Origin: an uncultured Lachnospiraceae bacterium
GTDB lineage: Bacteria > Bacillota > Clostridia > Lachnospirales > Lachnospiraceae
Direction: 5' to 3'
Length of the DNA: 36,084 nt
NCBI GenBank assembly: GCA_902778165.1
Contig: CACYWQ010000018.1
Coordinates: 1 to 36,084 of the forward strand
Positions within the stretch are counted from its first letter, which is position 1. Every line of letters begins with the position of its first letter. The notes beneath the pieces were generated by a model. That model ran no database searches. It was not told the DNA's origin and saw only the letters and a program-made list of their open reading frames with translations. Position numbers and translations under genes: made by a program. Positions 9,287 to 18,158 of the stretch are shown one piece after another.

Positions 9287-9354
9287 ATAAAATCGGTGCT
9301 TTATATAGATTAATTGTTCATTGTTTTTGCCGGTATTAAAGTAATAAAAGTGTC

Positions 9355-9383
9355 TTGTAAAAATTCTCTGAAATCTGTATAAT
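9355..9383 (+). promoter_or_regulatory. Sigma-A promoter for the lipoprotein-glyQS-ppdK unit
   Basis: -35 TTGTAA (9355-9360), exactly 17 nt, and a perfect -10 TATAAT (9378-9383). The start of transcription should be near 9390, downstream of the first in-frame ATG (9387), so translation must start later (9405 or 9414). Confidence 0.7.
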
Positions 9384-9413
9384 ATTATGACAGGTATGAG
9401 GAGAATGATTACA

Positions 9414-10013
9414 ATGAGTAATGATAGACAAGGTAGGAAGAGAATAGTAGAGATTATACTTACTTCCTGCCTTTTTTGTATTCTTACGGGCTGTGGTAAA
9501 GGCTCTTATGATAAGACCACACTTGAGTTTACCAAAAACGGTCATATCATAGAGCACATAGTCGAGGATTTTCCTTCTGATCTGTATGATGAGAGTGAGT
9601 GGGAAACTGCAACGAACAGTCGTGTGGATGAGTATAACGCCCGGGGGAAGAGTAAGATCAAGTTCTATGATGTCTCATATGAGAACAATGTGCTTAAGTG
9701 TTCGCTTGATTATGAGGACGATGATGCATACTACTATCTTAATGAACAGCCTATTTTCTACGGAACGATAGCTCAGGCTATTAAGGCGGGATACAGCCTG
9801 TTGGTACCCGTTCATAATGCGGATAACGGTGAGGCTCTGACTACCGAGAGACTTAAGAACATGCAGGAATCGACCATAGCTATATTCAGCGGGCAGACGG
9901 ATATCCTGTTATTCGGCAAACCGGCTTATATAAGCGAGAACGTCAATCTTACAGACAGCCATAAGAAGGGCAATATTACGGACGATAACACGTGTTATAT
10001 CGTGTTTGAATAA
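9414..10013 (+). CDS. Small lipoprotein of unknown function
   Basis: The product is 199 residues from ATG 9414. I chose this start because the promoter at 9355-9383 would start the RNA near 9390 and GAGGAG (9398-9403) is well spaced for 9414. A lipoprotein signal peptide ends in LTGC (Cys27). The mature part (about 172 residues) is polar and rich in Asp, Glu and Tyr, with a YEDDDAYYYLN stretch and alternating beta-like segments, and no motif I recognise. It should sit on the outer face of the membrane. Only 22 bp separate it from glyQS, so the two are probably one transcript, an odd pairing of a surface protein with a tRNA synthetase. Confidence 0.75.
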   Translation: MSNDRQGRKRIVEIILTSCLFCILTGCGKGSYDKTTLEFTKNGHIIEHIVEDFPSDLYDESEWETATNSRVDEYNARGKSKIKFYDVSYENNVLKCSLDYEDDDAYYYLNEQPIFYGTIAQAIKAGYSLLVPVHNADNGEALTTERLKNMQESTIAIFSGQTDILLFGKPAYISENVNLTDSHKKGNITDDNTCYIVFE

Positions 10014-10035
10014 ACTATAGAGGAGAGTATTAATA

Positions 10036-11439
10036 ATGTCAAAAGAAACAATGGATAAGATCGTCAATTTGGCGAAGACTAGAGGATTTGTTTATCCCGG
10101 TTCGGAGATATACGGAGGATTAGCCAACACATGGGATTACGGTAACTTAGGCGTAGAGCTTAAGAATAACGTTAAGCGCGCATGGTGGCAGAAGTTCATT
10201 CAGGAGAATCCCTACAACGTGGGTGTGGATTGTGCGATCCTTATGAATCCTCAGACATGGGTGGCTTCAGGACATCTTGGCGGTTTCTCGGATCCTTTGA
10301 TGGATTGTAAGGCCTGTCATGAGAGATTCAGAGCAGATCAGCTTATCGAGAAGTTTGCGGAAGAGAAGGGAATCAAGCTTGAGGGCTCAGTTGACGGATG
10401 GTCACATGAGCAGATGGAGAAGTTTATCGCGGATAATAATGTTCCCTGTCCGTCATGCGGCAAGCATGATTTCACCGGAATCAGAGAATTCAACCTTATG
10501 TTCAAGACATTCCAGGGTGTAACCGAGGATGCCAAGGATACGGTATATTTAAGACCCGAGACAGCTCAGGGTATATTTGTTAATTTCAAGAATGTTCAAC
10601 GTACATCACGTAAGAAGGTTCCTTTCGGAATCGGTCAGATCGGTAAGTCGTTCCGTAATGAGATCACTCCCGGTAACTTCACATTCCGTACAAGAGAGTT
10701 TGAGCAGATGGAGCTTGAGTTCTTCTGTAAGCCCGGAACTCAAACAGAGTGGTTTGAGTATTGGAGAAGCTTCTGTTATAAGTGGCTTTTAAGCTTAGGA
10801 ATCAAGGAAGAGCACTTAAGACTTCGTGATCATGATCCGGAAGAGCTCTCATTCTACAGTGATCATACAACGGATATTGAGTATGCATTCCCCTTCACTG
10901 ATTGGGGTGAGTTGTGGGGTATTGCTTCAAGAACGGATTATGACCTTACACAGCATCAGAATACATCAGGTGAGTCTATGGATTACTTCGATGATGAGAC
11001 AAATGAGAAGTACATTCCTTATGTTGTTGAGCCTTCACTTGGTGCCGACAGAGTGACACTTGCGTTCTTGTGTGAGGCATATGATGAGGAGAATATCGGT
11101 ACGGAAGAGGCACCTGATATGCGTACCGTACTTCATTTCCATCCGGCTATAGCACCTGTTAAGATCGGTGTTTTACCTTTATCAAAGAAGCTTAATGAGG
11201 GAGCAGAGAAGATATATGCACAACTGTCTAAGAAGCACAATTGTGAATTCGATGACAGAGGCAATATAGGCAAGAGATACAGAAGACAAGACGAGATAGG
11301 AACTCCTTTCTGCGTTACTTATGATTTCGATTCGGAAGAAGATCATGCAGTTACCGTAAGATTCAGAGACAGCATGGAGCAGGAGAGAGTGGCTATAGAC
11401 GAACTTGACACATATTTTGCCGACAAGTTCACATTCTAA
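10036..11439 (+). CDS. glyQS: Glycyl-tRNA synthetase, single-chain (eukaryotic/archaeal type)
   Basis: The enzyme charges tRNA-Gly. The 467-residue chain is the alpha2 class II form rather than the two-subunit GlyQ/GlyS form. It shows YPGSEIYGG (20-28), two Cys pairs CxxC at 91/94 and 138/141 that could hold a metal, class II motif 2 ([13 protein letters not shown], 198-210) followed by [14 protein letters not shown], and motif 3 in EPSLGADRV (332-340). The anticodon-binding domain follows to the end. AGGAGAG precedes the ATG. There is no room for a T-box leader, since the previous gene ends 22 bp upstream. ppdK follows after 17 bp, a linkage familiar in Lachnospiraceae. Confidence 0.97.
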   Translation: MSKETMDKIVNLAKTRGFVYPGSEIYGGLANTWDYGNLGVELKNNVKRAWWQKFIQENPYNVGVDCAILMNPQTWVASGHLGGFSDPLMDCKACHERFRADQLIEKFAEEKGIKLEGSVDGWSHEQMEKFIADNNVPCPSCGKHDFTGIREFNLMFKTFQGVTEDAKDTVYLRPETAQGIFVNFKNVQRTSRKKVPFGIGQIGKSFRNEITPGNFTFRTREFEQMELEFFCKPGTQTEWFEYWRSFCYKWLLSLGIKEEHLRLRDHDPEELSFYSDHTTDIEYAFPFTDWGELWGIASRTDYDLTQHQNTSGESMDYFDDETNEKYIPYVVEPSLGADRVTLAFLCEAYDEENIGTEEAPDMRTVLHFHPAIAPVKIGVLPLSKKLNEGAEKIYAQLSKKHNCEFDDRGNIGKRYRRQDEIGTPFCVTYDFDSEEDHAVTVRFRDSMEQERVAIDELDTYFADKFTF

Positions 11440-11456
11440 TTAAAGGAGATGAGAGT

Positions 11457-14384
11457 ATGACAAAATGGGTTTATTTGTTTAGTGAAGGCAGGGCAGACAT
11501 GCGTAACCTGTTGGGCGGTAAGGGCGCTAACCTTGCAGAGATGACCAACCTTGGTCTTCCTGTTCCGCAGGGCTTCACTATAACCACTGAAGCGTGTACA
11601 CAATATTATAATGACGGCAGAGAGATTAACGATGAAATCAGGGGACAGATAGACAAATATATAGTTAAACTCGAAGAAATAACGGGTAAGAAGTTCGGTG
11701 ATCTTGATAATCCGCTTCTTGTGTCTGTTCGTTCGGGTGCAAGAGCATCTATGCCCGGTATGATGGATACGATACTTAACCTTGGTCTTAATGAGCAGGT
11801 TGTAGGCGTTATCGCCGAGAAGAGCCAGAATCCCCGTTGGGCATGGGATTGCTACAGAAGATTTATTCAGATGTACTCCGATGTCGTAATGGAAGTCGGC
11901 AAGAAGTACTTTGAAGAACTTATCGATGCAATGAAAGATAAGAGAGGCGTTAAGCAGGATGTTGAGCTTACTGCAGATGATCTTAAGGAACTGGCTAATC
12001 AGTTTAAGGCTGAATATAAGTCTAAGATCGGTTCTGATTTCCCGGATGATCCTAAGGAGCAGTTATACGGTGCGATCAAGGCTGTGTTCAGATCATGGGA
12101 TAACCCCAGAGCCAATGTATACCGTCGTGACAACGATATCCCTTATTCTTGGGGTACAGCTGTTAACGTACAGTCAATGGCTTTCGGTAATATGGGTGAT
12201 GACTGTGGTACGGGTGTTGCATTTACGCGTGATCCCGCAACAGGTAAAACAGGATTATTCGGTGAGTTCTTAACTAATGCACAGGGCGAGGACGTTGTTG
12301 CAGGTGTTCGTACTCCCATGAAGATTGCCGAGATGGAAGAGAAGTTCCCTGAGGCATTCGCTCAGTTTAAGGATGTATGTGAGAAGCTTGAGAATCACTA
12401 CAGAGATATGCAAGATATGGAGTTTACCGTTGAACACGGTAAGTTATACATGCTGCAGACAAGAAACGGTAAGAGAACGGCTCAGGCCGCACTTAAGATA
12501 GCATGTGATCTTGTAGATGAAGGAATGAGAACGGAACAGGAAGCTGTTGCAATGATAGATCCCCGTAACCTCGATACACTTCTTCATCCTCAGTTTGATG
12601 CAGAAGCAATTAAGAAGGCTACTCCTGCGGGTAAGGGACTTGGCGCTTCTCCCGGAGCTGCTTGCGGTAAGATCGTATTTACAGCTGATGATGCGGTTGA
12701 ATGGGCAGCAAGAGGTGAGAAGGTTGTACTTGTAAGACTTGAGACATCTCCCGAGGATATTACGGGTATGAAGGCTGCACAGGGAATACTTACAGTTCGT
12801 GGCGGTATGACATCGCATGCAGCCGTTGTTGCAAGAGGAATGGGTGAGTGCTGTGTATCAGGCTGCGGCGACATCAATATGGATGAAGCCAATAAGAAGT
12901 TTACATTAGGCGGCAAGGAATACCATGAAGGTGATCCTATTTCAATAGACGGAAGCACAGGTTATATCTATGACGGCATCATTCCTACGGTTGATGCTCA
13001 GATAGCCGGAGAGTTCGGAAGAGTAATGGAATGGGCCGATAAGTATCGTACTCTCAGAGTTCGTACCAATGCGGATACTCCTGCAGATGCCAAGAAAGCA
13101 AGAGAACTCGGTGCAGAAGGTATCGGATTATGTCGTACAGAGCATATGTTCTTCGAAGAAGACAGAATAGATGCATTCCGTGAGATGATCTGTGCGGATA
13201 CAGTTGAAGAAAGACAGGCAGCCCTTGATAAGATTCTTCCTTATCAGCAGAATGACTTCGAACAGTTATATGAAGCACTTGAAGGATGTCCTGTAACAAT
13301 CAGATTCCTTGATCCTCCGCTTCATGAGTTTGTTCCTACGGATGATGCAGATATTCAGAAGCTTGCTTATGCTCAGGGTAAACCCGTTGATGAGATCAAG
13401 TCGCTTATAGCTTCGCTCCATGAATTTAACCCTATGATGGGCCATCGCGGAATCAGACTTGCGGTTACATATCCGGAGATCGCGGCTATGCAGACCAAGG
13501 CAGTTATAAGAGCTGCTATCAATACACAGAAGAAACATTCTGATTGGGTTGTTAAGCCTGAGATAATGATTCCTCTTGTATGTGATGTCAAGGAACTTAA
13601 GAATGTTAAGAAAGTCGTTGTTGAGACGGCTGATGCAGAGATAGCTGCATCGGATGTTAAGATAGAGTATGAAGTTGGTACAATGATCGAGATTCCCAGA
13701 GCTGCTCTTACAGCTGATGAGATCGCGGCAGAGGCTGATTTCTTCTGCTTCGGTACCAACGATCTTACACAGATGACATACGGATTCTCAAGAGATGATG
13801 CAGGTAAGTTCTTACAGGCTTATTATGAGAATAAGATATTCGAGAACGATCCTTTCGCACGTATCGATCAGGATGGTGTGGGCAAGCTTATGGAACTGTC
13901 TATCAGACTCGGCAAGCCTGTTAATCCGAATCTGCACATCGGTATATGCGGTGAGCACGGCGGAGATCCTACATCCGTTGAGTTTTGCCATAAGATAGGA
14001 CTTGATTATGTATCATGTTCACCTTACAGGGTTCCTATCGCAAGACTTGCGGCAGCTCAGGCAGCTATACAGTACGGCAAGGGCGGATGCGAAGGTCTTG
14101 AAGAGAAGATTCAGAAGGTATTCGTAGACGTTAAAGATAAGGCCATCAGTGCGGCCGGTGATGTCAAAGACAAGGCTAAGTCTGTAGCCGGAGCAGCCAA
14201 GGAATTCGTTGAGAATAACAAGGATTCCTACAAGGAGACAGCCAAGGATCTTGCCAAGTCAGGCAAGGAGATTGCCAAGGATGTTGTTAATGCCGGTGTG
14301 GAAGTTGCTAAGGCCGGTGTAGCAGGTGCCAAGGTTGGCTGGGAAGAAGCCAAGAAGGTATATTCAGAGAATAAGAAGAACTGA
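11457..14384 (+). CDS. ppdK: Pyruvate, phosphate dikinase with C-terminal 11-mer-repeat tail
   Basis: PPDK interconverts PEP + AMP + PPi and pyruvate + ATP + Pi; in anaerobes it often serves glycolysis. In order: the ATP-grasp domain with GGKGANLAEMTNLGLPVPQGF-type start (near 20-40) and RSGARASMPGMMDT (from about 91), the swivelling phosphohistidine domain with GGMTSHAA (His454), and the PEP/pyruvate barrel with GICGEHGGDP (Cys831). These positions match the well-studied Clostridium symbiosum enzyme (His455, Cys831). The family usually ends near residue 874, but this protein runs to 975. Residues 876-975 are a Lys/Ala/Asp/Glu/Val-rich tail; 891-967 splits into seven 11-residue units starting DVKDKAISAAG and DVKDKAKSVAG, like LEA group 3 proteins. 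AAAGGAG precedes the ATG; a terminator follows. Confidence 0.97.
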   Translation: MTKWVYLFSEGRADMRNLLGGKGANLAEMTNLGLPVPQGFTITTEACTQYYNDGREINDEIRGQIDKYIVKLEEITGKKFGDLDNPLLVSVRSGARASMPGMMDTILNLGLNEQVVGVIAEKSQNPRWAWDCYRRFIQMYSDVVMEVGKKYFEELIDAMKDKRGVKQDVELTADDLKELANQFKAEYKSKIGSDFPDDPKEQLYGAIKAVFRSWDNPRANVYRRDNDIPYSWGTAVNVQSMAFGNMGDDCGTGVAFTRDPATGKTGLFGEFLTNAQGEDVVAGVRTPMKIAEMEEKFPEAFAQFKDVCEKLENHYRDMQDMEFTVEHGKLYMLQTRNGKRTAQAALKIACDLVDEGMRTEQEAVAMIDPRNLDTLLHPQFDAEAIKKATPAGKGLGASPGAACGKIVFTADDAVEWAARGEKVVLVRLETSPEDITGMKAAQGILTVRGGMTSHAAVVARGMGECCVSGCGDINMDEANKKFTLGGKEYHEGDPISIDGSTGYIYDGIIPTVDAQIAGEFGRVMEWADKYRTLRVRTNADTPADAKKARELGAEGIGLCRTEHMFFEEDRIDAFREMICADTVEERQAALDKILPYQQNDFEQLYEALEGCPVTIRFLDPPLHEFVPTDDADIQKLAYAQGKPVDEIKSLIASLHEFNPMMGHRGIRLAVTYPEIAAMQTKAVIRAAINTQKKHSDWVVKPEIMIPLVCDVKELKNVKKVVVETADAEIAASDVKIEYEVGTMIEIPRAALTADEIAAEADFFCFGTNDLTQMTYGFSRDDAGKFLQAYYENKIFENDPFARIDQDGVGKLMELSIRLGKPVNPNLHIGICGEHGGDPTSVEFCHKIGLDYVSCSPYRVPIARLAAAQAAIQYGKGGCEGLEEKIQKVFVDVKDKAISAAGDVKDKAKSVAGAAKEFVENNKDSYKETAKDLAKSGKEIAKDVVNAGVEVAKAGVAGAKVGWEEAKKVYSENKKN

Positions 14385-14407
14385 TATTAAATAGTATACT
14401 GTGTCAT

Positions 14408-14440
14408 AAAGCCCTCGATTATTCGGGGGCTTTATTATTC
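14408..14440 (+). terminator. Rho-independent terminator after ppdK
   Basis: Arms AAAGCCCTCGA (14408-14418) and TTCGGGGGCTTT (14422-14433) form an 11-bp stem with one G-T pair and a tiny loop, followed by ATTATT. It ends the lipoprotein-glyQS-ppdK unit. Confidence 0.85.
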
Positions 14441-14510
14441 GCACAATTAGTTTAGTAAATTTTAGTAATATTGTACAAAAATGCCTCTTCATTTTTGGTA
14501 AATAAGAATG

Positions 14511-14539
14511 TTGACGCATAGAGTATTTAATTCTACAAT
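14511..14539 (+). promoter_or_regulatory. Sigma-A promoter of the maltodextrin operon
   Basis: -35 TTGACG (14511-14516), 17 nt, -10 TACAAT (14534-14539). Transcription would start near 14546. An inverted repeat lies just downstream (14560-14579), a place where a repressor could block it. Confidence 0.7.
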
Positions 14540-14559
14540 ATATTTAGTGATTTTTAGCA

Positions 14560-14579
14560 ATGCACTACAAAATGTGCAT
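14560..14579. promoter_or_regulatory. Candidate operator upstream of malE
   Basis: Arms ATGCAC (14560-14565) and GTGCAT (14574-14579) with an 8-nt centre, between the predicted transcription start and the malE ribosome binding site (AAAGGAGGA, 14584-14592). This is the position of a repressor site, but no regulator gene is in the window. Confidence 0.35.
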
Positions 14580-14596
14580 CATCAAAGGAGGACGAA

Positions 14597-15820
14597 ATGA
14601 AGAAGAAGATTTTGGTTAGCTTTTTAGCTGTACTGATGGTTCTTGGCCTTGTTGGATGCGGTAAGAAGAATTACGGTACCGGCGAGATTAAAGTTTGGGT
14701 TGCGGATAATGTTGTTGAATTCACAGACAATCAGATTAAGTCATTTATGGAAGCCAATCCTGAGTATGCAGGTTATACGGTTACAATTGAGCCTGTAGGT
14801 GAGGGAGATGCTGCAGGACAGGTTATAACAGACGTTACAGCTGCAGCTGATATATATGCATTCCCTCAGGATCAGATTGCAAGACTTGTTTCAGCAGGAG
14901 CGCTTGAGGTTGTTAATCCTGATTACGAAGCAGATGTTAAGAAGAATAACGATGCAGGATCTATCGGCGCTGCAACAGTAGGTGAGAAGCTCTATGCTTA
15001 CCCTCTTACATCAGATAACGGTTACTTCTTATATTATGATAAGAGCGTGGTTACTGACCCTTCATCGCTTGAGAAGATTGTAGCTGATTGTGAAGCTGCA
15101 GGTAAGAATTTCTATTTCGAGGTTAACTCAGGTTGGTATCAGACAGCATTCTTCTTTGCTACAGGATGCGAACTTACATATGATACAGATGATAACGGTA
15201 ACTTCACCAAGGCTAATGTATCTTATGCTTCAGATGCCGGTGTTGTTGCGCTTAGGGAGATCATTGAACTCTGTGCTTCTCCTTCGTTCCAGAACGGTTC
15301 AAGTGCCGGCGAGGCTACTAATGTAGGCGCTATCGTAGACGGTACATGGGATTCGGCTGCAGTTAAGGAGATCATGGGTGATAATTATGCATGTGCTAAG
15401 CTTCCTTCATTCGAAGGTTCTGACGGCAAGACATATCAGTTAAGCGGATTCGGCGGATTCAAGCTTCTCGGTGTTAAGCCTCAGGAAGATGAGAATAAGC
15501 TTGCTGTATGTGATGCAATAGCTAATTACCTCGCAAGTGAGGAAGTTCAGCTTGCAAGATACAACGAAGTAGGTTGGGGCCCTTCAAACATTAAGGCTCA
15601 GGGATCTGCAGATGTTAAGGCTGATGAAGCTTTATCAGCTCTCGGCGAGCAGCTTGCATTCTCTATCCCTCAGGGACAGTATCCCGGAGATTACTGGAAC
15701 CTTGCTACATCACTTGGTGATTCAGTAAGAAACGGTGAGATCTCTGCAAGTTCTTCAGATGCAGACCTTATGGCAGCACTTCAGAACTTCCAGGATACAT
15801 GCGTAAGTTACGCTAAGTAA
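14597..15820 (+). CDS. malE: Maltose/maltodextrin ABC transporter, substrate-binding lipoprotein
   Basis: The product is 407 residues. The signal peptide ends LVGC (lipid-anchored Cys21). The mature protein is a family 1 solute-binding protein: GEIKVWVADNVVEF at the start, a hinge region with KLYAYPLTSDNGYFLYYDK, ISxxGxxx-type residues near the C-terminus and a YPGDYWN stretch. It would capture maltodextrins at the cell surface and hand them to MalF/MalG. It has a strong AAAGGAGGA ribosome binding site and its own promoter. Genes for both permeases and a surface GH13 amylase follow, which supports the alpha-glucan assignment; the exact oligosaccharide is inferred. A terminator stands between it and malF, which would make the binding protein more abundant than the permeases. 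Confidence 0.9.
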   Translation: MKKKILVSFLAVLMVLGLVGCGKKNYGTGEIKVWVADNVVEFTDNQIKSFMEANPEYAGYTVTIEPVGEGDAAGQVITDVTAAADIYAFPQDQIARLVSAGALEVVNPDYEADVKKNNDAGSIGAATVGEKLYAYPLTSDNGYFLYYDKSVVTDPSSLEKIVADCEAAGKNFYFEVNSGWYQTAFFFATGCELTYDTDDNGNFTKANVSYASDAGVVALREIIELCASPSFQNGSSAGEATNVGAIVDGTWDSAAVKEIMGDNYACAKLPSFEGSDGKTYQLSGFGGFKLLGVKPQEDENKLAVCDAIANYLASEEVQLARYNEVGWGPSNIKAQGSADVKADEALSALGEQLAFSIPQGQYPGDYWNLATSLGDSVRNGEISASSSDADLMAALQNFQDTCVSYAK

Positions 15821-15854
15821 GTTGTCTGATAATTAATCAGAATAACGCAATCTG

Positions 15855-15863
15855 TGGTATAAT
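15855..15863 (+). promoter_or_regulatory. Possible extended -10 element between malE and malF
   Basis: TGGTATAAT (15855-15863) is a perfect -10 with the extended TG. No convincing -35 lies at the right distance. A dyad CTGATAATTAATCAG (15826-15840) sits just upstream. RNA starting near 15870 would run straight into the terminator at 15892. Confidence 0.4.
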
Positions 15864-15891
15864 TTAAATGCATAGATTGATTCAAGGCATT

Positions 15892-15925
15892 AGGCCCGGC
15901 GAAGATATCTTTGCCGGGCCTTTTT
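15892..15925 (+). terminator. Intercistronic terminator between malE and malF
   Basis: AGGCCCGGC (15892-15900) pairs with GCCGGGCCT (15913-15921), and AAG/CTT inside extends the stem around an ATAT loop; TTTTT follows (15921-15925). The GC-rich stem should stop much of the malE transcript before malF. The malF ribosome binding site (TTGGAGG) starts directly after the T-run. Confidence 0.85.
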
Positions 15926-15936
15926 GGAGGTTACAA

Positions 15937-17289
15937 ATGGAAGTTGGCATTAAGAATGTATTCGGATCGATTGGGGAAGCGGTCACAAAGGGAGAGGGGA
16001 AGACTAAGGTTTCCATGTTAATCATGGGCTTCGGTCAGATGCTTCGCGGCCAGATACTTAAGGGTATAGCGTTTCTGGTAAGTGAAGTTGCTTTTATTCT
16101 TTACATGATTCTGTTCGGTGCCAAGTATTGTTCCAAATTGGGAACTCTTGGCGATACCGTAACACAGAAAGTCGGTCGTAAGACCGTATACGGCGATAAC
16201 AGTTTCCTTATACTTTTATTCAGTATATTAACTGTATTTGTTATAGCCGCTTTTATTCTGCTCTGGTATTTGAATATTCGTGATAATCTTAATCAGGAGA
16301 AGTTGCTTGCACAGGGCAAGAGCCTTCCGAGCAACAAAACTGTATTTGAATCACTTTTTGATAAGAATTTCGATAAGACGCTGTTGGCTTTACCTGTAAC
16401 AGGAATCTTTGTATTTACGGTATTGCCGATAATATTCATGATCTGCGTTGCTTTCACCAACTATGATAAGAATCATCAGTCGCCCACGAATCTGTTTACA
16501 TGGGTCGGTATGGCGAACTTCAAAAGGTTATTGTCTTTCGGTTCATCCGGAATAGGTTCAACGTTTGTACAGGTACTTGCGTGGACGCTTGTCTGGGCAT
16601 TCTTTGCAACGTTTATAGACTATTTCCTGGGCCTGGCAGTAGCGATGCTTATTAATAAGAAGGGCGTTAATTTCAAGAGATTGTGGAGAACGATCCTTGT
16701 CCTTACAATAGCCGTTCCGCAGTTCGTATCCCTTCTGTATATTATGAAGTTATTCTCAAATGACGGATTATTAAACGGATGGATGATGAAACTTGGCTGG
16801 ATATCTTCACCGATTCAATTCTGGGTAGATCCCATGCTTGCACGTATTACAATAATTGTAGTTAATATTTGGATCGGTATTCCTTATATGATGCTTATTG
16901 CTACGGGATTACTTATGAATATTCCCGAGGATCTGTATGAGAGTGCAAGGATAGACGGAGCAACGGGATGGCAGATGTTTAGAAGCATTACGCTTCCTTA
17001 TATGCTGTTTGTAACCGGACCTTTCCTGTTGACTCAGTTTACGGCTAATCTTAATAACTTCAATGTCATATATCTGCTTACTCAGGGTAAACCGCAATCT
17101 ATTCGTCTGGCTGAGAAGGCCGGAAGCACGGATCTGTTGGTTACCTGGTTATATAAGATGACTGTTAATGATACCAATTACTGCATGGCTGCAGTGTTAG
17201 GTATTATGGTATTTATTGTGACGGCGGTCGTATCACTGGTTGTATACAACGCATTGCCATCCGTTAAAGATGAGGAGGGCTTCCAATAA
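15937..17289 (+). CDS. malF: Maltodextrin ABC transporter permease MalF
   Basis: The product is 450 residues. It has extra N-terminal membrane segments (hydrophobic stretches near 40-60 and 85-115 with a cytoplasmic loop) before the core, as in MalF-type permeases. The core ends with the EAA loop EDLYESARIDGATGWQMF, which docks the ATPase. The start at 15937 follows GGAGG; the reading frame stays open upstream to 15868, but that stretch encodes the terminator hairpin and is not a credible part of the protein. Its stop overlaps the next start (TAATG), so malF and malG are translationally coupled. No ATPase gene (MalK/MsmX type) is here; a shared one encoded elsewhere is likely. Confidence 0.93.
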   Translation: MEVGIKNVFGSIGEAVTKGEGKTKVSMLIMGFGQMLRGQILKGIAFLVSEVAFILYMILFGAKYCSKLGTLGDTVTQKVGRKTVYGDNSFLILLFSILTVFVIAAFILLWYLNIRDNLNQEKLLAQGKSLPSNKTVFESLFDKNFDKTLLALPVTGIFVFTVLPIIFMICVAFTNYDKNHQSPTNLFTWVGMANFKRLLSFGSSGIGSTFVQVLAWTLVWAFFATFIDYFLGLAVAMLINKKGVNFKRLWRTILVLTIAVPQFVSLLYIMKLFSNDGLLNGWMMKLGWISSPIQFWVDPMLARITIIVVNIWIGIPYMMLIATGLLMNIPEDLYESARIDGATGWQMFRSITLPYMLFVTGPFLLTQFTANLNNFNVIYLLTQGKPQSIRLAEKAGSTDLLVTWLYKMTVNDTNYCMAAVLGIMVFIVTAVVSLVVYNALPSVKDEEGFQ

Positions 17290-18158
17290 TGAATAAATCA
17301 TACAAGAAGAAACAGGCCAGAAGCAATGTAATTGCTCATATAGCGCTTATAATCATCAGTATAATTTGGCTCTTCCCGTTTGTGGGTTTGTTGCTTCAGA
17401 GTTTTAGAAGTTATGACCCTAATGTAGAGTACGGCGGAATGGTTGATTACCTTATTCCCAAGCATTTCTCGCTTGATAATTACAAATTCTTATTCAGCGG
17501 ACAGACTAACTTTATAAGATGGTATTGCAATACAATTATAATTGCCGTGTTCGTTGCATTGTTCCAGACATTAATTGTTCTGTGCGTAAGTTATGCTCTG
17601 TCCAGGATGCGTTTTACAGGTAGAACTTTCCTTATGAGATTCTGGCTGGTACTGGGAATGTTCCCAGGATTCTTAACTATGATATGTCTGTATTTCCTGC
17701 TTAAGCAGTTCGGACTCACACAGGCAGGCGCGGTTCCCGGACTTATTCTTGTGGGTGTTGCAAGCTCCGGAATGGCATATTATGTATGTAAGGGATATTT
17801 CGATACGATTCCCAAGGCACTTGATGAAGCTGCAAGAATAGACGGAGCTACAAGGGCAAGAGTATTTGTGATGATGACACTTCCAATGAGTAAGCCAATC
17901 ATCATATATACGGCGCTTGTTGCATTCATGGCACCTTGGTGTGACTACGTATTTGCTTCATATGTGGCATTCGGACATGATGAGAGTTACAACGTTGCCG
18001 TAGCCATGACCAGATGGGTGTGGACCAACGATTATCAGGGATATTTCACCAGATTCTGCGCCGGCGGTGTACTTGTAGCCATCCCTGTAACAATACTGTT
18101 TATGTGCCTTCAGAAATACTATGTTGAGGGTGTTACCGGAGGTGCCGTCAAAGGCTAA
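17289..18158 (+). CDS. malG: Maltodextrin ABC transporter permease MalG
   Basis: The product is 289 residues with six predicted membrane helices. The EAA loop KALDEAARIDGATRARVF (from about residue 177) contacts the ATPase. The C-terminal segment with YYVEGVTGGAVKG is typical of MalG. With MalF it forms the channel for maltodextrins. The start overlaps the malF stop by one base. Its stop codon lies within a 15-bp dyad (AAATGCAATGCATTT, 18158-18172) that may regulate the amylase gene downstream. Confidence 0.95.
   Translation: MNKSYKKKQARSNVIAHIALIIISIIWLFPFVGLLLQSFRSYDPNVEYGGMVDYLIPKHFSLDNYKFLFSGQTNFIRWYCNTIIIAVFVALFQTLIVLCVSYALSRMRFTGRTFLMRFWLVLGMFPGFLTMICLYFLLKQFGLTQAGAVPGLILVGVASSGMAYYVCKGYFDTIPKALDEAARIDGATRARVFVMMTLPMSKPIIIYTALVAFMAPWCDYVFASYVAFGHDESYNVAVAMTRWVWTNDYQGYFTRFCAGGVLVAIPVTILFMCLQKYYVEGVTGGAVKG

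Noticed and set aside
14082-14384. PPDK tail as a separate fused gene or frameshift
   Set aside because: It is in frame, uses the same codons and is followed at once by the terminator; there is no internal ribosome binding site.
15868-15936. N-terminal extension of MalF from ATG 15868
   Set aside because: The extra codons lie in a GC-rich terminator hairpin, and a good ribosome binding site precedes ATG 15937.
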